Positions 23,983-33,800 of a stretch of DNA of 50,165 nucleotides are shown here, piece after piece. Positions within the stretch are counted from its first letter, which is position 1, and each line of letters starts with the position of its first letter. Source of the DNA: a bacterium (GTDB taxonomy: Bacteria; Lernaellota; Lernaellaia; JACKCT01). Location: NCBI GenBank assembly GCA_019912885.1, contig JAIOHV010000123.1, forward strand, positions 1 through 50,165. Direction: 5' to 3'. The translations under genes and the position numbers were made by a program. Under the pieces are notes generated by a model, which was given only the letters and a program-made list of their open reading frames with translations, searched no databases and was not told the DNA's origin.

Positions 23983-25465
23983 GCTGTTGGGGCGTGCTCC
24001 GCCAATTTGTCAGCACGTCAGGGTTGGCAGCTCGAACCGGACCGGCACGACGGCGGGGTGCGCGCTCGCCCAGGGACGACAATCGAAACGCCGGCGCCGG
24101 ATCGTCCGGCGACCGGACAACGTGCGCGGCCTTCACGCGCGAAGCGAGAATCGGCTGCGGCCACAGTCCAAGAAGCGCAAGTGCGAAGACAAGGGCCATG
24201 AAACCCAGGTCCTCGCGCCGGCGCAATGCGAGCCGCGGATTGACCGGCACGCGTTCGCCGCAGAACAGGCGAAAATACATCCGCACGACGGCCAGACCGT
24301 TCAACACCGTCGCGACGACGATCGCCATGCCAAGGCCGGGGCGCGTCGTGACGGCGTCCGCGACGAGCAGCTCGGTACCGACAAATCCGAGCGTGCCTGG
24401 AAAGCCGACGGAACACAGGCCGAGCAAAAGGAAGCCCGCCGCCAGGCGTGGCGTGTTCTCGTATCCGCCGCTGTAGCGCGCAAGGGTGACGCGGCCGCGG
24501 CGCGCCTCCAGGGCGGCGAGCGTCATGCCAAGACCGGCGAGCGCCAGGCCGCTTGAAAGGAAAAGGAGAAGACCGCCGGCGAGGCCGGTCTCCGATGCGC
24601 CGGCGAGCGACGCGAAGACGATCGCCGTTTCGCTTACGAACAACCACCCGAACGCGCGGCGCGCGTCAGTCTGCACAAGCGCGATGCCCGCGCCGTAAAC
24701 GCACGTCGCGGCCGTCGCGACGGCGAGCACGGATCCCATGACGACGGGCGCCGCGGGGACCACGAGGCGAAGCGCGGCGAAAGTCCCCCACTGCGGCACG
24801 GCGAACATCAAAACGGCCGGGAGGGGGGCCCGCGCGAATAGATGCGGCAGCCAGGACTGAAACGGCGCCACGCCCTGGCGCACCATCGCGGCGGCGAGGA
24901 TGAGCCCCGCGCCGAACGCCGACGCCGAGCGCGCAAGCGCGACGCCCGCGACAAACAGCGACGCGGCGATAAGGGCGTTGATGCGAAAGCTCGGGCGCAC
25001 GCGCGCGGCGTTCGGAAACGCGCCAAGCTCGAGATCGAGCGGAAGAAACGAAAGCACGAAAAACGCGGCCAGGCCGATGTCGGTCGCGGAGGCGAAACCG
25101 CCGGCGATGAACGCCTCGGCCAGCATCATCCGCGCGGCGCTGCCCTCGCTCCATTTGCGCATCGGCGCGACAACCGCGACAAACAGCGCCACCGTTGCGG
25201 CGAAAACGAACAGCGTCGCGTTGAGTTCGTCCAGGACGAACACCGCCCGCGCACCGAACATCGGGCCGGGATCGAGCGGATCAAGCCACGCACCCCTCGC
25301 GCCGCGCGCACCGCGTTCGATGAGCGCGCCGGCCGACGCCGCGAGAACGAGCAGGTTCACGACAAGCACGACGCGGCGCTGCCGCGCGGGAATCGCGCGC
25401 GCGACGATCGCGCCCGCGACGGGCGCGAGGACCATGATCGCGATCCACGGGACAAAAAACGTCAT
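23975..25465 (-). CDS. NuoM/NuoN-like proton-channel subunit of Dab operon
   Basis: 496 residues, about 14 membrane helices. The proton-conducting-transporter core shows FQSWLPHLFARAPLPAVLM in place of the usual PFHxWLPxAhxxAPtpvSal, and the C-terminus has FPGTLGFVGTELL, as in NuoM. ATG 25465 overlaps the preceding stop by 4 bp. It is the third gene of a translationally coupled dabA-dabB-dabB2 run, so it likely forms part of the membrane proton path that energises inorganic-carbon uptake. Most Dab systems have one such subunit; a second, NuoM-like one is less usual. Alternatively it is a subunit of an Mrp- or complex-I-like pump. A 56-bp fragment of a near-identical sequence lies at 16339. 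Confidence 0.8.
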   Translation of the reverse strand: MTFFVPWIAIMVLAPVAGAIVARAIPARQRRVVLVVNLLVLAASAGALIERGARGARGAWLDPLDPGPMFGARAVFVLDELNATLFVFAATVALFVAVVAPMRKWSEGSAARMMLAEAFIAGGFASATDIGLAAFFVLSFLPLDLELGAFPNAARVRPSFRINALIAASLFVAGVALARSASAFGAGLILAAAMVRQGVAPFQSWLPHLFARAPLPAVLMFAVPQWGTFAALRLVVPAAPVVMGSVLAVATAATCVYGAGIALVQTDARRAFGWLFVSETAIVFASLAGASETGLAGGLLLFLSSGLALAGLGMTLAALEARRGRVTLARYSGGYENTPRLAAGFLLLGLCSVGFPGTLGFVGTELLVADAVTTRPGLGMAIVVATVLNGLAVVRMYFRLFCGERVPVNPRLALRRREDLGFMALVFALALLGLWPQPILASRVKAAHVVRSPDDPAPAFRLSSLGERAPRRRAGPVRAANPDVLTNWRSTPQQPE

Positions 25466-26841
25466 CGCGCGCCCCCGGAGGGCGGGCGCGGGGCGGATTT
25501 TCGCGCCGCGCCGTCGAGCGATATCGCGAAATTCTTCTCGAACCGGTCGAATGCGCGAAACGTTCCGACGAACGGACGCACGACGAAGCGGTCGAGGAAA
25601 TCGTCCAGATGCGCGCGCTCGAGCGCGAAGCGATACAACCGCCGGCGCACGGACGCGGACAGCAGGCGCTCGTAATGCAGCCCGGTGTGGGCCAGATGGC
25701 CGCCAACGGCGTTTTCGACGTTATGAAAATCGTGCAGCAGGCTCGGTGCGCGGAGAAACTGGAGCGAACGAACGCACGCATGCCCGACGGTGTGCAAGAT
25801 GGCGAGCCAATACAGGCCGAGCCCGACCTCGACGAGGATGAGGCTCACCTGCGTCAGCGTGGCGAAAGCAAGGGCGGTCTTGATGTCCGTCTGAACGCGG
25901 CCGACGGTCGTCGCGACCAGCGAGGTGACGAGCGCCATGACGACGATGACCGCCGCCGCGACGGCCGTTTCCTCTAACAGCGGCGCGAAACGCAAAAGCA
26001 GATACACGCCCGCGTGGACCGAGAGCGCGCCGTAGAAAATGGCGCTGGAGGGCGTGGGGCCTTCCATCGCGCGCGGCAGCCAGCCGGAAAACGGCACCTG
26101 CGCGCATTTGCCCATCACCGCGACGACGACAAGCAACATGACGATCGTCGCCTGCGTGCCGGTCAGCGCCGCGCCGGCGCCGGGCCAGGGCGCGTCACCG
26201 AAGATGTGTCCGTATTCGCCGGAGCCCGTCCAGGTGCGCAACAAGATGGCCGCGACAAGGAAGCCCGCGTCGCAAACGCGATAGACGACAAGCGCGCGGA
26301 AGCCATTTTCGACCGCCGCGCGCCGGTCGTGGAAGAACGCGACGAGCAGGCCGGCGGACAGACCGACAAGCTCCCATCCCGCGAACGCCAACTCGACGCC
26401 GCCCGCGAGAACGATGAGGTTCATGCCGGTCGCGAACAGGGCGAGCAGGGTGAAGAAGCGGTTGTAGCCGCGCTCCTTGTGCACGTAACGATGCGCGAAC
26501 GCGCCGACGACGCCGAGCAGCGCGGTCGAAAACAGCGCGAACGGGACGGAGAGACGATCGAAGATGAATTCGATCTCGAAGCGGTAATCGCCGACGTGAA
26601 ACCAATCGGGCAGGCGCAGCGCGACAAGGGTCCGGCCGCCGGCGATCATCATCCCCGCGACGAGCGCGTGGCATAAAAACGCGAAGACGAACGTCCCGCG
26701 CGTCATTCGCCCGACGGCGGTTTCGCCAAACGGGCGGCGCAAGAACCCCGCGCCGCCGAGCACGAGGAAGAGCGCGGGCGGCGCGGCCGCGGCGGCGAGG
26801 GCCAGGCTCTCGGTGATGCCCCATTCCGCGCCGGCGCTCAT
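25462..26841 (-). CDS. dabB: DabB-like (NuoL/ND5-type) proton-channel subunit
   Basis: 459 residues, multi-pass. Near the N-terminus EFIFDRLSVPFALF and then AFAGWELVGLSAGLLVAFF match ND5/NuoL. KCAQVPFSGWLPRAMEGPTPSSA contains the channel Lys and the WLPxAMxxPTPxSA signature. It is shorter than NuoL (about 600 aa) and lacks the long lateral helix, as expected for DabB. It overlaps both neighbours by 4 bp (ATGA), giving strict translational coupling with the DabA-type gene. The expected role is coupling proton flow to CO2 hydration/bicarbonate accumulation by DabA. Confidence 0.87.
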   Translation of the reverse strand: MSAGAEWGITESLALAAAAAPPALFLVLGGAGFLRRPFGETAVGRMTRGTFVFAFLCHALVAGMMIAGGRTLVALRLPDWFHVGDYRFEIEFIFDRLSVPFALFSTALLGVVGAFAHRYVHKERGYNRFFTLLALFATGMNLIVLAGGVELAFAGWELVGLSAGLLVAFFHDRRAAVENGFRALVVYRVCDAGFLVAAILLRTWTGSGEYGHIFGDAPWPGAGAALTGTQATIVMLLVVVAVMGKCAQVPFSGWLPRAMEGPTPSSAIFYGALSVHAGVYLLLRFAPLLEETAVAAAVIVVMALVTSLVATTVGRVQTDIKTALAFATLTQVSLILVEVGLGLYWLAILHTVGHACVRSLQFLRAPSLLHDFHNVENAVGGHLAHTGLHYERLLSASVRRRLYRFALERAHLDDFLDRFVVRPFVGTFRAFDRFEKNFAISLDGAARKSAPRPPSGGAR

Positions 26842-29800
26842 CGTGCGCCTCCCGCGGGCGCGATCGTCGCGCAGGCGATGGGGTCGCGCCGGCCGGCGTA
26901 CCAGCGCGCCGATGACGCGACGATCGGCAGTTCGTCCGATTCGATCTCGTGCGGCACGAAGGCTCCGCTCGCGGCTTCGAAGAGACGGATGTCCACGCCG
27001 CCGGGCGCGAGCGTCGCGAGCGTGATCCAGCGATGACGCACGAGGCGGTCGATCGCGGGCAGGCGCGCAAGCACCGCCAGAAGCGTATCCGGATCCGTCT
27101 CGACGACAATGACAAGGCGGACGGGCTCGTGGATTTCGACCATCTGCCAGGGCAGGCCCGTGCGCAGGTCGCTCGCGTGCCCGTCCATGACGCCGAGCAT
27201 CGCGCTGATGTTATGCGGCAGCTTCGTTCCGCAGCCGTAGCCAATCGGATCGACGAACGAAAAGTAGTATTCAAGGCTGATGCCCGCGCACACCGGCACG
27301 ACCGCCGCGAGCACGCGCTCGAGGATCGCCCCGTCGGCGCCGTCCGTGGACGGATCATACGAAACGAGAAAGGCGCGGCGATCAAGGAACAGCCCGCGCG
27401 TCCTTTCGCGCCGGCCGACGACGCACACCGCGTTCGTGGCGTGGCCGTACTCCGGGCGCGGCTGCGCGAGATCCTCCGTGCGCATTTCCACGTGCTCAAG
27501 CGCCATCGCGGGCGAAATCGCGTCGCCCGCGTGATCGAAGCGCCGGCAGCGCTCGTGCGCGTTTCGCTCGCGGGCCGCATCGAACGCGACGCGCACGGCC
27601 TCGAAATCGGCGCGGTGCGTCGTGGGGACTTCGTCGTCGAAAAAGCTCACGGCGTCGTTGCAACTGTTGTGCTCCGCGCCGACAAATCGCGCCGCCGGCG
27701 GAATTGAAACGCCACGCCGGGCCAGCTCCTCGCGGACGGCCGGGTTGTTGGCCATCAGCGCGAACGCGCGCGCGTTCGGGCCGCCGCGCCCGCCACCGCA
27801 CGCGCCGCAATCGTGCGCCGACTCGTGGGGGTTGTTCAGACTCGACGATCCATGTCCGACGATGACGACGAGGCGCGAAAGCCGCGCGGCAAGCCCTGTT
27901 TCCCGAAGCACGGCCGCGACAATCGACGCCATCTCGGCGATATCGTAGCCCGCGCGTTCGCCGAGCATGGGCGCCGCGTTTTCGTCGCGCTCGACGGACA
28001 GTTGCGTGCGCGCGGGAAGCCGCGTCAGGCGGCCGATCCGATGGCGCACGCGGGCGGCGGTGCGCGGAAACAGAACGCGGGCAATCAGCGGAAACGCGGC
28101 AAGCGCGCCGAGCATCGCGGTGAGGACGGCGCCGCGCGTGAAGGTTCGGCTGCCTACGTCGTAGGAGCGGCGCATGCGGCCGATGCGGCGAAGTAGCGCG
28201 CGGCGCACGCGAGCCTCGGTTTCGTGCGTCTCGAGGATGCGTTCGGTCACTTCGTGCGCGGGACGGATGACGACGGGGCATAACGGGCGCGGGTGCGCGT
28301 CCGATGCGCCGCGGTAATACATGGCGACGCCGAAAAAACCGGCGTAGCCGAAGGTCTCGCACGCGGGCTCGACCTCCTCGAGATGACGGCGGATCGATTC
28401 CTCGCGCTCGTCGATGCAGAACATCGCCTGAAAACGCGGGGGGTCCGCCTGGATTCGCGGCGCGCGATCGTGGTGCGCGGCGAGCGCGTCGAGGATGCCG
28501 ATCCGATGCCGCCGCTCGTACGCGAGATGCCAGAGCCGGCGGCGCTCGATGTCGCCGAACGCCTCGATGTCGTCGAGCACGTCGCGGACCGCCCTGGCGT
28601 CGAGCGCGCCGACCTCGCGCGCGGATCGGCCGGCGAGTTGCGCGACCTGATAAAGCACGTACGCATCGCGAATCGGCGGGCTTGCGGCGTCCCGGGGCGC
28701 ATCGTCCGCCGGAATCGCGCCGGCGGCGTCGCGCAGATCGGCGAGCGGCAGGTCGAATCGCTCTTCCAGCAGCACGTGCGCGCAGGCCGCGCGATCGGCC
28801 AGAAGCCGGAGCGCGAGGAAATCGACGAGCCTCGCGGGCGGCGCGAAGGACGGAACGCGATCCGGGCGCTCCTCGACCTGACGGATCATGCCGGCCCATC
28901 CGCGCAGCGCCAGAAGCGAAGCGGCGACAAACGCATCCCATTCGTCCGCGCCGACACCAAGCACCGAAAGCGAATGCACGGCGGATGCCTCGGCGGATCG
29001 CCCGGCCTCGCGATCGAACGCAAGCAGGCGGGCAAACTCCGCGGGAAAGCCCGGTCCGCGATCGGGCTCGCGGCCATAGAGATCGCGCGTGCCCGCGTAC
29101 AGGCCCGCGTCGCGATCGGGCATGGGCCAATAGGCGATGCCTTGATCCAGGAACGCGGCGCAAACGCGGATGAGTATCGGATGCGCGAGGGCGTCCGCGT
29201 CGCGGCCGGTCAGCACAAGCAGCGCGTCGCGGTGACGCGGTGACGAGGATTGAGGATTGAGGATTGAGGATTGAGGATTGAGGATTGAGGATTGAGTGGA
29301 ACGCAAATTCGCCGAGGCATCATATCCGTCCGTCGCGCGTTCGGCGGCGTGGACGCAAGCGCTCCAGAGGGCGCGAAGGGCGGCGGGTTCGTCGCCGCGC
29401 GACAGGGCGCGCGCGGCGCCGCGATGCGCGTCGATGACGCGCCCACGCGCCTCGTGCGGGGCGTCGTCGCGGAAGCGGCGAAGCAGCGCCGTTTCCTCGA
29501 TCAGCCAGCGAAGTTCGGTTTCGGCGGGCGCGTCGATGCCGCGCGCGAGCGCGGCGAAACGCAGATCGAAGCGCGCGATGAAATCGCCAAGACAGGTATC
29601 GGCGGTGTCGCCGAGGTCGCGGGCGAGAACATCGCGCAGGTCGATTTCGCGGATGCGGCCGGCGGCGAATTCGTTTCGATAGTGTCCTTCGGGCAGAAAG
29701 GGCTCACAGCCGAACAGGCGCCCGGCGGCGACGACGGCATCTTCGAACGGGCGATCCTCGAAGGCGTGCAGCGTATTGTGATGAATGAAGATCGAGATGG

Positions 29801-29924
29801 GGCCCTGAGCGGGCAGGAGATGGGCGGCGTGTCCGATGGCTTCGTGGAGGCGGCGGGCGCGGACTTCCGGCCCGCCTTGATCAGGTCCCGGTTCCGGCTC
29901 CCGCGTTTGATTATCACCCGACAA
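26838..29924 (-). CDS. dabA: DabA-like (DUF2309) inorganic-carbon transport subunit
   Basis: 1028 residues from TTG 29924 (AAAGGG upstream); no ATG gives a better start. IFIHHNTLHAFEDRPFEDAV is the DUF2309 N-terminal signature. Zinc-site candidates are Cys and Asp in MFCIDEREESIR (about 501-503), His in VIVGHGSSSLNNPHESA (about 690) and Cys in HDCGACGGGRGGPNARAF (about 706), the beta-carbonic-anhydrase-like set known for DabA. The protein is cytoplasmic and bound to the DabB membrane subunit, where it is thought to hydrate CO2 unidirectionally. An in-frame heptanucleotide repeat (29245-29296) inserts a low-complexity QSSILNP stretch at about residues 208-226. Divergent from the receiver-like gene at 30251. 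Confidence 0.9.
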   Translation of the reverse strand: MSGDNQTREPEPGPDQGGPEVRARRLHEAIGHAAHLLPAQGPISIFIHHNTLHAFEDRPFEDAVVAAGRLFGCEPFLPEGHYRNEFAAGRIREIDLRDVLARDLGDTADTCLGDFIARFDLRFAALARGIDAPAETELRWLIEETALLRRFRDDAPHEARGRVIDAHRGAARALSRGDEPAALRALWSACVHAAERATDGYDASANLRSTQSSILNPQSSILNPQSSSPRHRDALLVLTGRDADALAHPILIRVCAAFLDQGIAYWPMPDRDAGLYAGTRDLYGREPDRGPGFPAEFARLLAFDREAGRSAEASAVHSLSVLGVGADEWDAFVAASLLALRGWAGMIRQVEERPDRVPSFAPPARLVDFLALRLLADRAACAHVLLEERFDLPLADLRDAAGAIPADDAPRDAASPPIRDAYVLYQVAQLAGRSAREVGALDARAVRDVLDDIEAFGDIERRRLWHLAYERRHRIGILDALAAHHDRAPRIQADPPRFQAMFCIDEREESIRRHLEEVEPACETFGYAGFFGVAMYYRGASDAHPRPLCPVVIRPAHEVTERILETHETEARVRRALLRRIGRMRRSYDVGSRTFTRGAVLTAMLGALAAFPLIARVLFPRTAARVRHRIGRLTRLPARTQLSVERDENAAPMLGERAGYDIAEMASIVAAVLRETGLAARLSRLVVIVGHGSSSLNNPHESAHDCGACGGGRGGPNARAFALMANNPAVREELARRGVSIPPAARFVGAEHNSCNDAVSFFDDEVPTTHRADFEAVRVAFDAARERNAHERCRRFDHAGDAISPAMALEHVEMRTEDLAQPRPEYGHATNAVCVVGRRERTRGLFLDRRAFLVSYDPSTDGADGAILERVLAAVVPVCAGISLEYYFSFVDPIGYGCGTKLPHNISAMLGVMDGHASDLRTGLPWQMVEIHEPVRLVIVVETDPDTLLAVLARLPAIDRLVRHRWITLATLAPGGVDIRLFEAASGAFVPHEIESDELPIVASSARWYAGRRDPIACATIAPAGGAR
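29245..29296. repeat. Heptanucleotide tandem repeat inside dabA
   Basis: Seven perfect GAGGATT units plus GAG lie within the dabA coding region. The unit length is not a multiple of three, so gain or loss of one or two units would shift the frame, while the present number keeps it open. In the minus-strand protein it is read as repeated QSSILNP. Confidence 0.9.
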
Positions 29925-30035
29925 TGTGCGGACCCTTTCGATCTCGCGCGGCTTATAGCGCCAAGACGGGCGCGCGTCGAGGGTTGCGTTGACGCGCGCG
30001 GGATTTCGCGTGGTAATTCAACCTGGCCTAGAATC

Positions 30036-30190
30036 GACCCGCTCCCTAACGGTCGCGGTTCGTATCCGGGAACGGGAGACCCGCTCCCTTACGGTAGCGG
30101 TTCGTATCCGGGAACGGGAGACCCGCTCCCTAACGGTCGCGGTTCGTATCCGGGAGACCCGCTCCCTTACGGTCGCGGTTCGTGTTCAGC
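30036..30190. repeat. 42-bp tandem repeat, about 3.7 copies
   Basis: Units begin GACCCGCTCCCT and continue through CGGTCGCGGTTCGTATCCGGG; they start at 30036, 30078, 30120 (36 bp, lacking 6 bp) and 30156 (partial). Each junction contains GGGAG-acccg-CTCCC, a small hairpin. It lies between the divergent dabA and receiver-like genes, so promoters of both may be near or within it. The unit resembles a repeat I recall from Planctomycetes and Verrucomicrobia intergenic regions (not searched). Confidence 0.85.
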
Positions 30191-30250
30191 GGTTCGTATT
30201 CAAAGGTGGCCGGGCGCGGGCACGGGCACGGAAAAGGGAAAGGAATCGCC

Positions 30251-30583
30251 ATGATCGTGATGTGGTCGAACGACCTGATGTTCAAAAGCAAGGTTCGCGA
30301 ATCCGCGGGCTCGGCGGCAATCGAGTTTGCCGGCACGCTCGATCAGCTCCTGGAGAGGCTGGCGGAGGGCGGCGTCAGGCGCGTGCTCGTCGATATGGAC
30401 GTGCGCTCCGAGGATCTTCCCGCGGATCTGGCGCGCATCGCGGCGGGCGCGGGCGGCGCCCAGCTTGTGATATTCGGTTCGCACAAGAACGTGGAGATGA
30501 TGACGATCGCCCGCGAGGCCGGTTTTCACAAAACGCTCGCGCGCAGTCAGTTCGTCAGCCGATTGTCCGAGTATCTCGGATAA
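30251..30583 (+). CDS. Receiver-like small protein, 110 aa
   Basis: ATG 30251 with AAAGGAA upstream; the open frame before it runs through the tandem repeat. The pattern of beta strands and helices (IVMWSNDLMFKSKV, GVRRVLVDMDV, GAQLVIFGSHK, and a final helix) resembles a response-regulator receiver fold. VDMD sits at the phospho-acceptor position, but the N-terminal acidic pair is replaced by SND and the later Lys is not clear, so it may be a pseudo-receiver. No output domain is present. Function unknown. Confidence 0.6.
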   Translation: MIVMWSNDLMFKSKVRESAGSAAIEFAGTLDQLLERLAEGGVRRVLVDMDVRSEDLPADLARIAAGAGGAQLVIFGSHKNVEMMTIAREAGFHKTLARSQFVSRLSEYLG

Positions 30584-30840
30584 TCGGTATTAAGATCGCG
30601 CCCTTGCGTGACGCGGGATGGCGCCAAGACCCCCGGCGTCGAGACCGATTGATCCGGCACGGCGAAATTCAATTGATCTCGCGGCACGCTTGGCGGATAA
30701 TCCGCGCGGTTCGCATTGAAAATGAGATTCGATTGTCATTGCGATGTCATCCGCCATTGTTGCGGGTTTGTAATCAACTGATATAGCCGCGGGGCCGGGA
30801 AGCGGAACCGTTTGTTCCGCCGTCGTTTGAGGGAGGGACC

Positions 30841-30879
30841 ATGTCGATTCTTGCGGCACGGCGGATTCATGCCGCCTGA
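30841..30879 (+). other. Possible 12-codon leader ORF
   Basis: A strong ribosome-binding site (GAGGGAGGG) precedes ATG 30841, which opens MSILAARRIHAA and stops at 30877-30879, overlapping the ATG 30869 of the large gene in another frame. This may be a translation-coupling leader, or the large protein could instead begin at an upstream TTG (30812 or 30827). The preceding 257 bp (30584-30840) hold no gene I can support. Confidence 0.3.
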
Positions 30880-33800
30880 CGTCCCGCCATCCGATCCGCG
30901 GATCATCGATTCGCGACGCACGGCGGCGCTGGCGTTCGCCGTCTTTCTCGCGTCGTTCGCGTTTTTTGCGTCCAACCTTTCCGGGCGCGAGCCCACGCTC
31001 ATGGAGTCGCAGGATCTGGACATCGCCCATCGGCTGACCTGGCCGAAGGCGCTGCCCATCGACCAGTCGCCGATCTATTACAAGTTCCTGAAATTCTGGC
31101 TCCACTTTCACGGGACGCCGATCTCCAATCCGCGCCTCCCGTCGGCGATCCTCGTTGCGATGGGCGCCGCCGCGCTGTTCCTTCTCGGCCGCAAGTCCAT
31201 CGGCCTTGCCGGCGGTTTGGCCGCGGCGCTGATCTTCACCACCAACGCGGTGGTTCTCGAGAACGCCCGGCTGGCGCGCGCCTACCCGGTGGTGCTGATG
31301 TTCGCGTGCGTCTCGATGCTGTTTGGCGCGCAATACGTCACCTATCGGCGCGCACGCGATCTGCTGGGCTTTCTCGCCGCGACGGTCGCGGGCATCTACA
31401 CGCACTTCTTTTTTCTTCTGTTCGCCGGGTCGCTCGGTCTCGTGGTCATCGCCGATCTCGTGGCGCATTTTCGCTCGCGCCGGCCGCGCTGGTGGTTTTT
31501 CGCGATGGGCGCGGCAGCGATGCTGGCGATCGTTCCGCAACTGTTACGCGTGGAAAAAGCCATTCGCTACTCGGAGGCGCGGCACGGGCTCTATGGCGGC
31601 ATGTCTGCGGAGCCGCTCGCGTTTTTCAAGCAGCTTGGCGCCGACTATTTCCTTCTCGGCACGAAAAACCCGGTCGCGCCGGAATGGGTGCTGATCGCGC
31701 TCGCGGCGGCGATGGTGATGGGGGCGATCGCCCTGCGTTGGCGCGGGACGATCGCCCTTGTCCTTCTTGCGGGGCCGACGCTGTTTGCCGGGTGGCATCT
31801 TTCGAAGACCAACCCGATGCACACGCGGTACGTGCTGTTCCTGCTGCCCGTGTTCGCGTTTTTTCTCGCGGCGGTTTTGCGCGCCCGGCCTCGATGGGTC
31901 ATCGGCGTCCCGATCGTCGCGGGCATCCTGGCGGTGAACGCGCTGGCGCTCGCGAAAAAGCTCGACGAGCCGAACACCGACTGGGGCGATGCCGCCGCGT
32001 ACGTGCGCGAGATGCAGCGCGCGGGCGATGTCGTCGCGGTTTTTCCGCACCACTGGGATCTGACGTTCCGGGAATTTTATGAAGGGGATACGACGGATTT
32101 CACGTTTGTCGAACAACTCGACCGCGTTTTCGCGCGCGGCCGGCGGGTGATCCTCGTTCAGGGGCCGGGACGGCCGTTCGATAACGTCGGGCGGTTCATG
32201 CGCAAACGGGCGCGGGTGACGGGGTCGTTCGGAACGAAGCAGCGTTTCCGGATTCAGGTACACATTCTCGAACCGCACCCGGCGGACCCCGTCGCCATCA
32301 CCGATTTGGGCGCGCCATCGATGTTGTTCGGCGGCATCGTCGGTTCGGGCGGTTACGGGTGGCAACTTGCGCCCGAACCGGAAAATCCGTTCGCGGGTCT
32401 TTCCGATCTCATCGGCGCCGCGGACATGACGATCTTCGCGTATATGCCGCTTCGGCCTCCCAAACCGCTCAGGGACATGGTCGGACGGCCGCTCTATCGC
32501 GCGCTCGGCAACCGCAGCCAGGTGATCGATTTCCTGCGGGAAGCCGGGGTCGATGCCCTCGCGCCCGTGCCGATGATTTCGCGCCGCGTGCGCCCGGGCG
32601 TGAGTGCGATCGGCGGCATCGACGCGGTGCCGGTGAACGCGACGTGGCGGGACGCGGCGGCGCGCGTGTTCGATGTCGCCGGTACGAAGGTGGGTGTTCT
32701 TTATTCGCGGCAACAAGTTTTTTCCGACAAGCCGCAATACAAGCGCCAGCGCGACGCGACGATCGCCGAGTTCGAAGGCGCGGTGGCGCGTGCACGCACG
32801 GTCGCCGGCGAAAACGGCCGACTCGTGGTGCTTCTGCCGCAGCCGCCGGATTTCGACATGCTGTTCACGCCGGAAGATCAATATCTCGCGCGCCGCGCGA
32901 TCGATCTTGGCGCGGACGCCGCGATCGGACTTGGCGGCTTCGCGTCCAAGGAGATCGAGGAGTACCGCGACGGAGTCATCGCGCACGGGCTCGGCACGCT
33001 CGTGCGCCCGCGGGCGATGGCGGGGGCGGATCGATACTCCACCGGGCTTTTATTACGGCTGGCGTTTGGCGGCCGCGAAGGCGCGGCGTATCAGGCGATC
33101 CCGGTGACGTTTGACGACGCCGAGCGGCCCATCCCGGCGGATCGCGAGGCGGCGCGAAACGTGGTGTACGCCCAAAGCAGCGCGGCGCGCGAGCGCCTTG
33201 CCGACGGTCTGCTGTACGCGCGCGCGGGCTACGAAACGAAAGGCGGCGAGCGGCGCGATATCAAACGCTGGAGATCGGCGCCGTCGATGAAACACGTGCC
33301 GGCGAAGATCGAGGACTGGCTGCCCGGCGGCGGCGCGGGCTACGTCGTTCACGATCGCTGGGCCGAGGGCGGCGCGGCCGTGGGCGCGGAAGGCATCGTT
33401 TCGCATGGAATCTTCCGAAGGGCGCTGACACTCGCGCCCGGCGAGCACGGCGCGGTGTCGGTCACGTTTCCGAAGGTGCTGCTTGGCGAGACGATCGAGC
33501 TTGCCTTCGGCGTTGCGGACAAGACGTTCACCGCCCGCGCGCGCCGCCTGAAGGTCCAGCATCTGCGCGTGCAAATCGGCGAGAAGGTCCGCTTCAGGCG
33601 CAAGGTCGAGCACCTCTCCGGCTGGCAGGACGTGTCGGTTCATACGGGGGACCTGGCGGGCACGACGCAGGACGTCACGTTCGTTCTCGAAACGCGGGAA
33701 AAGTCGCGTTTCGCGGTCGCGATCGATCCGGTCGCCGTGCGCGGGCCCGAGACGCTCGCGAAGATCGCCGAGATGCCGTTCGCGTTCGAGGAACATCTGT

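Noticed and set aside
30036-30190. Reading the 42-bp repeat as a coding Gly/Pro-rich repeat protein
   Set aside because: The open frame exists only because 42 is a multiple of three; no start signal and the next gene has its own ATG with ribosome-binding site.
30715-30760. Fur-box-like sequence (AAAATGAGA...TTGTCATTG) before the giant fusion gene
   Set aside because: Too few matches to the Fur consensus and no iron gene nearby.
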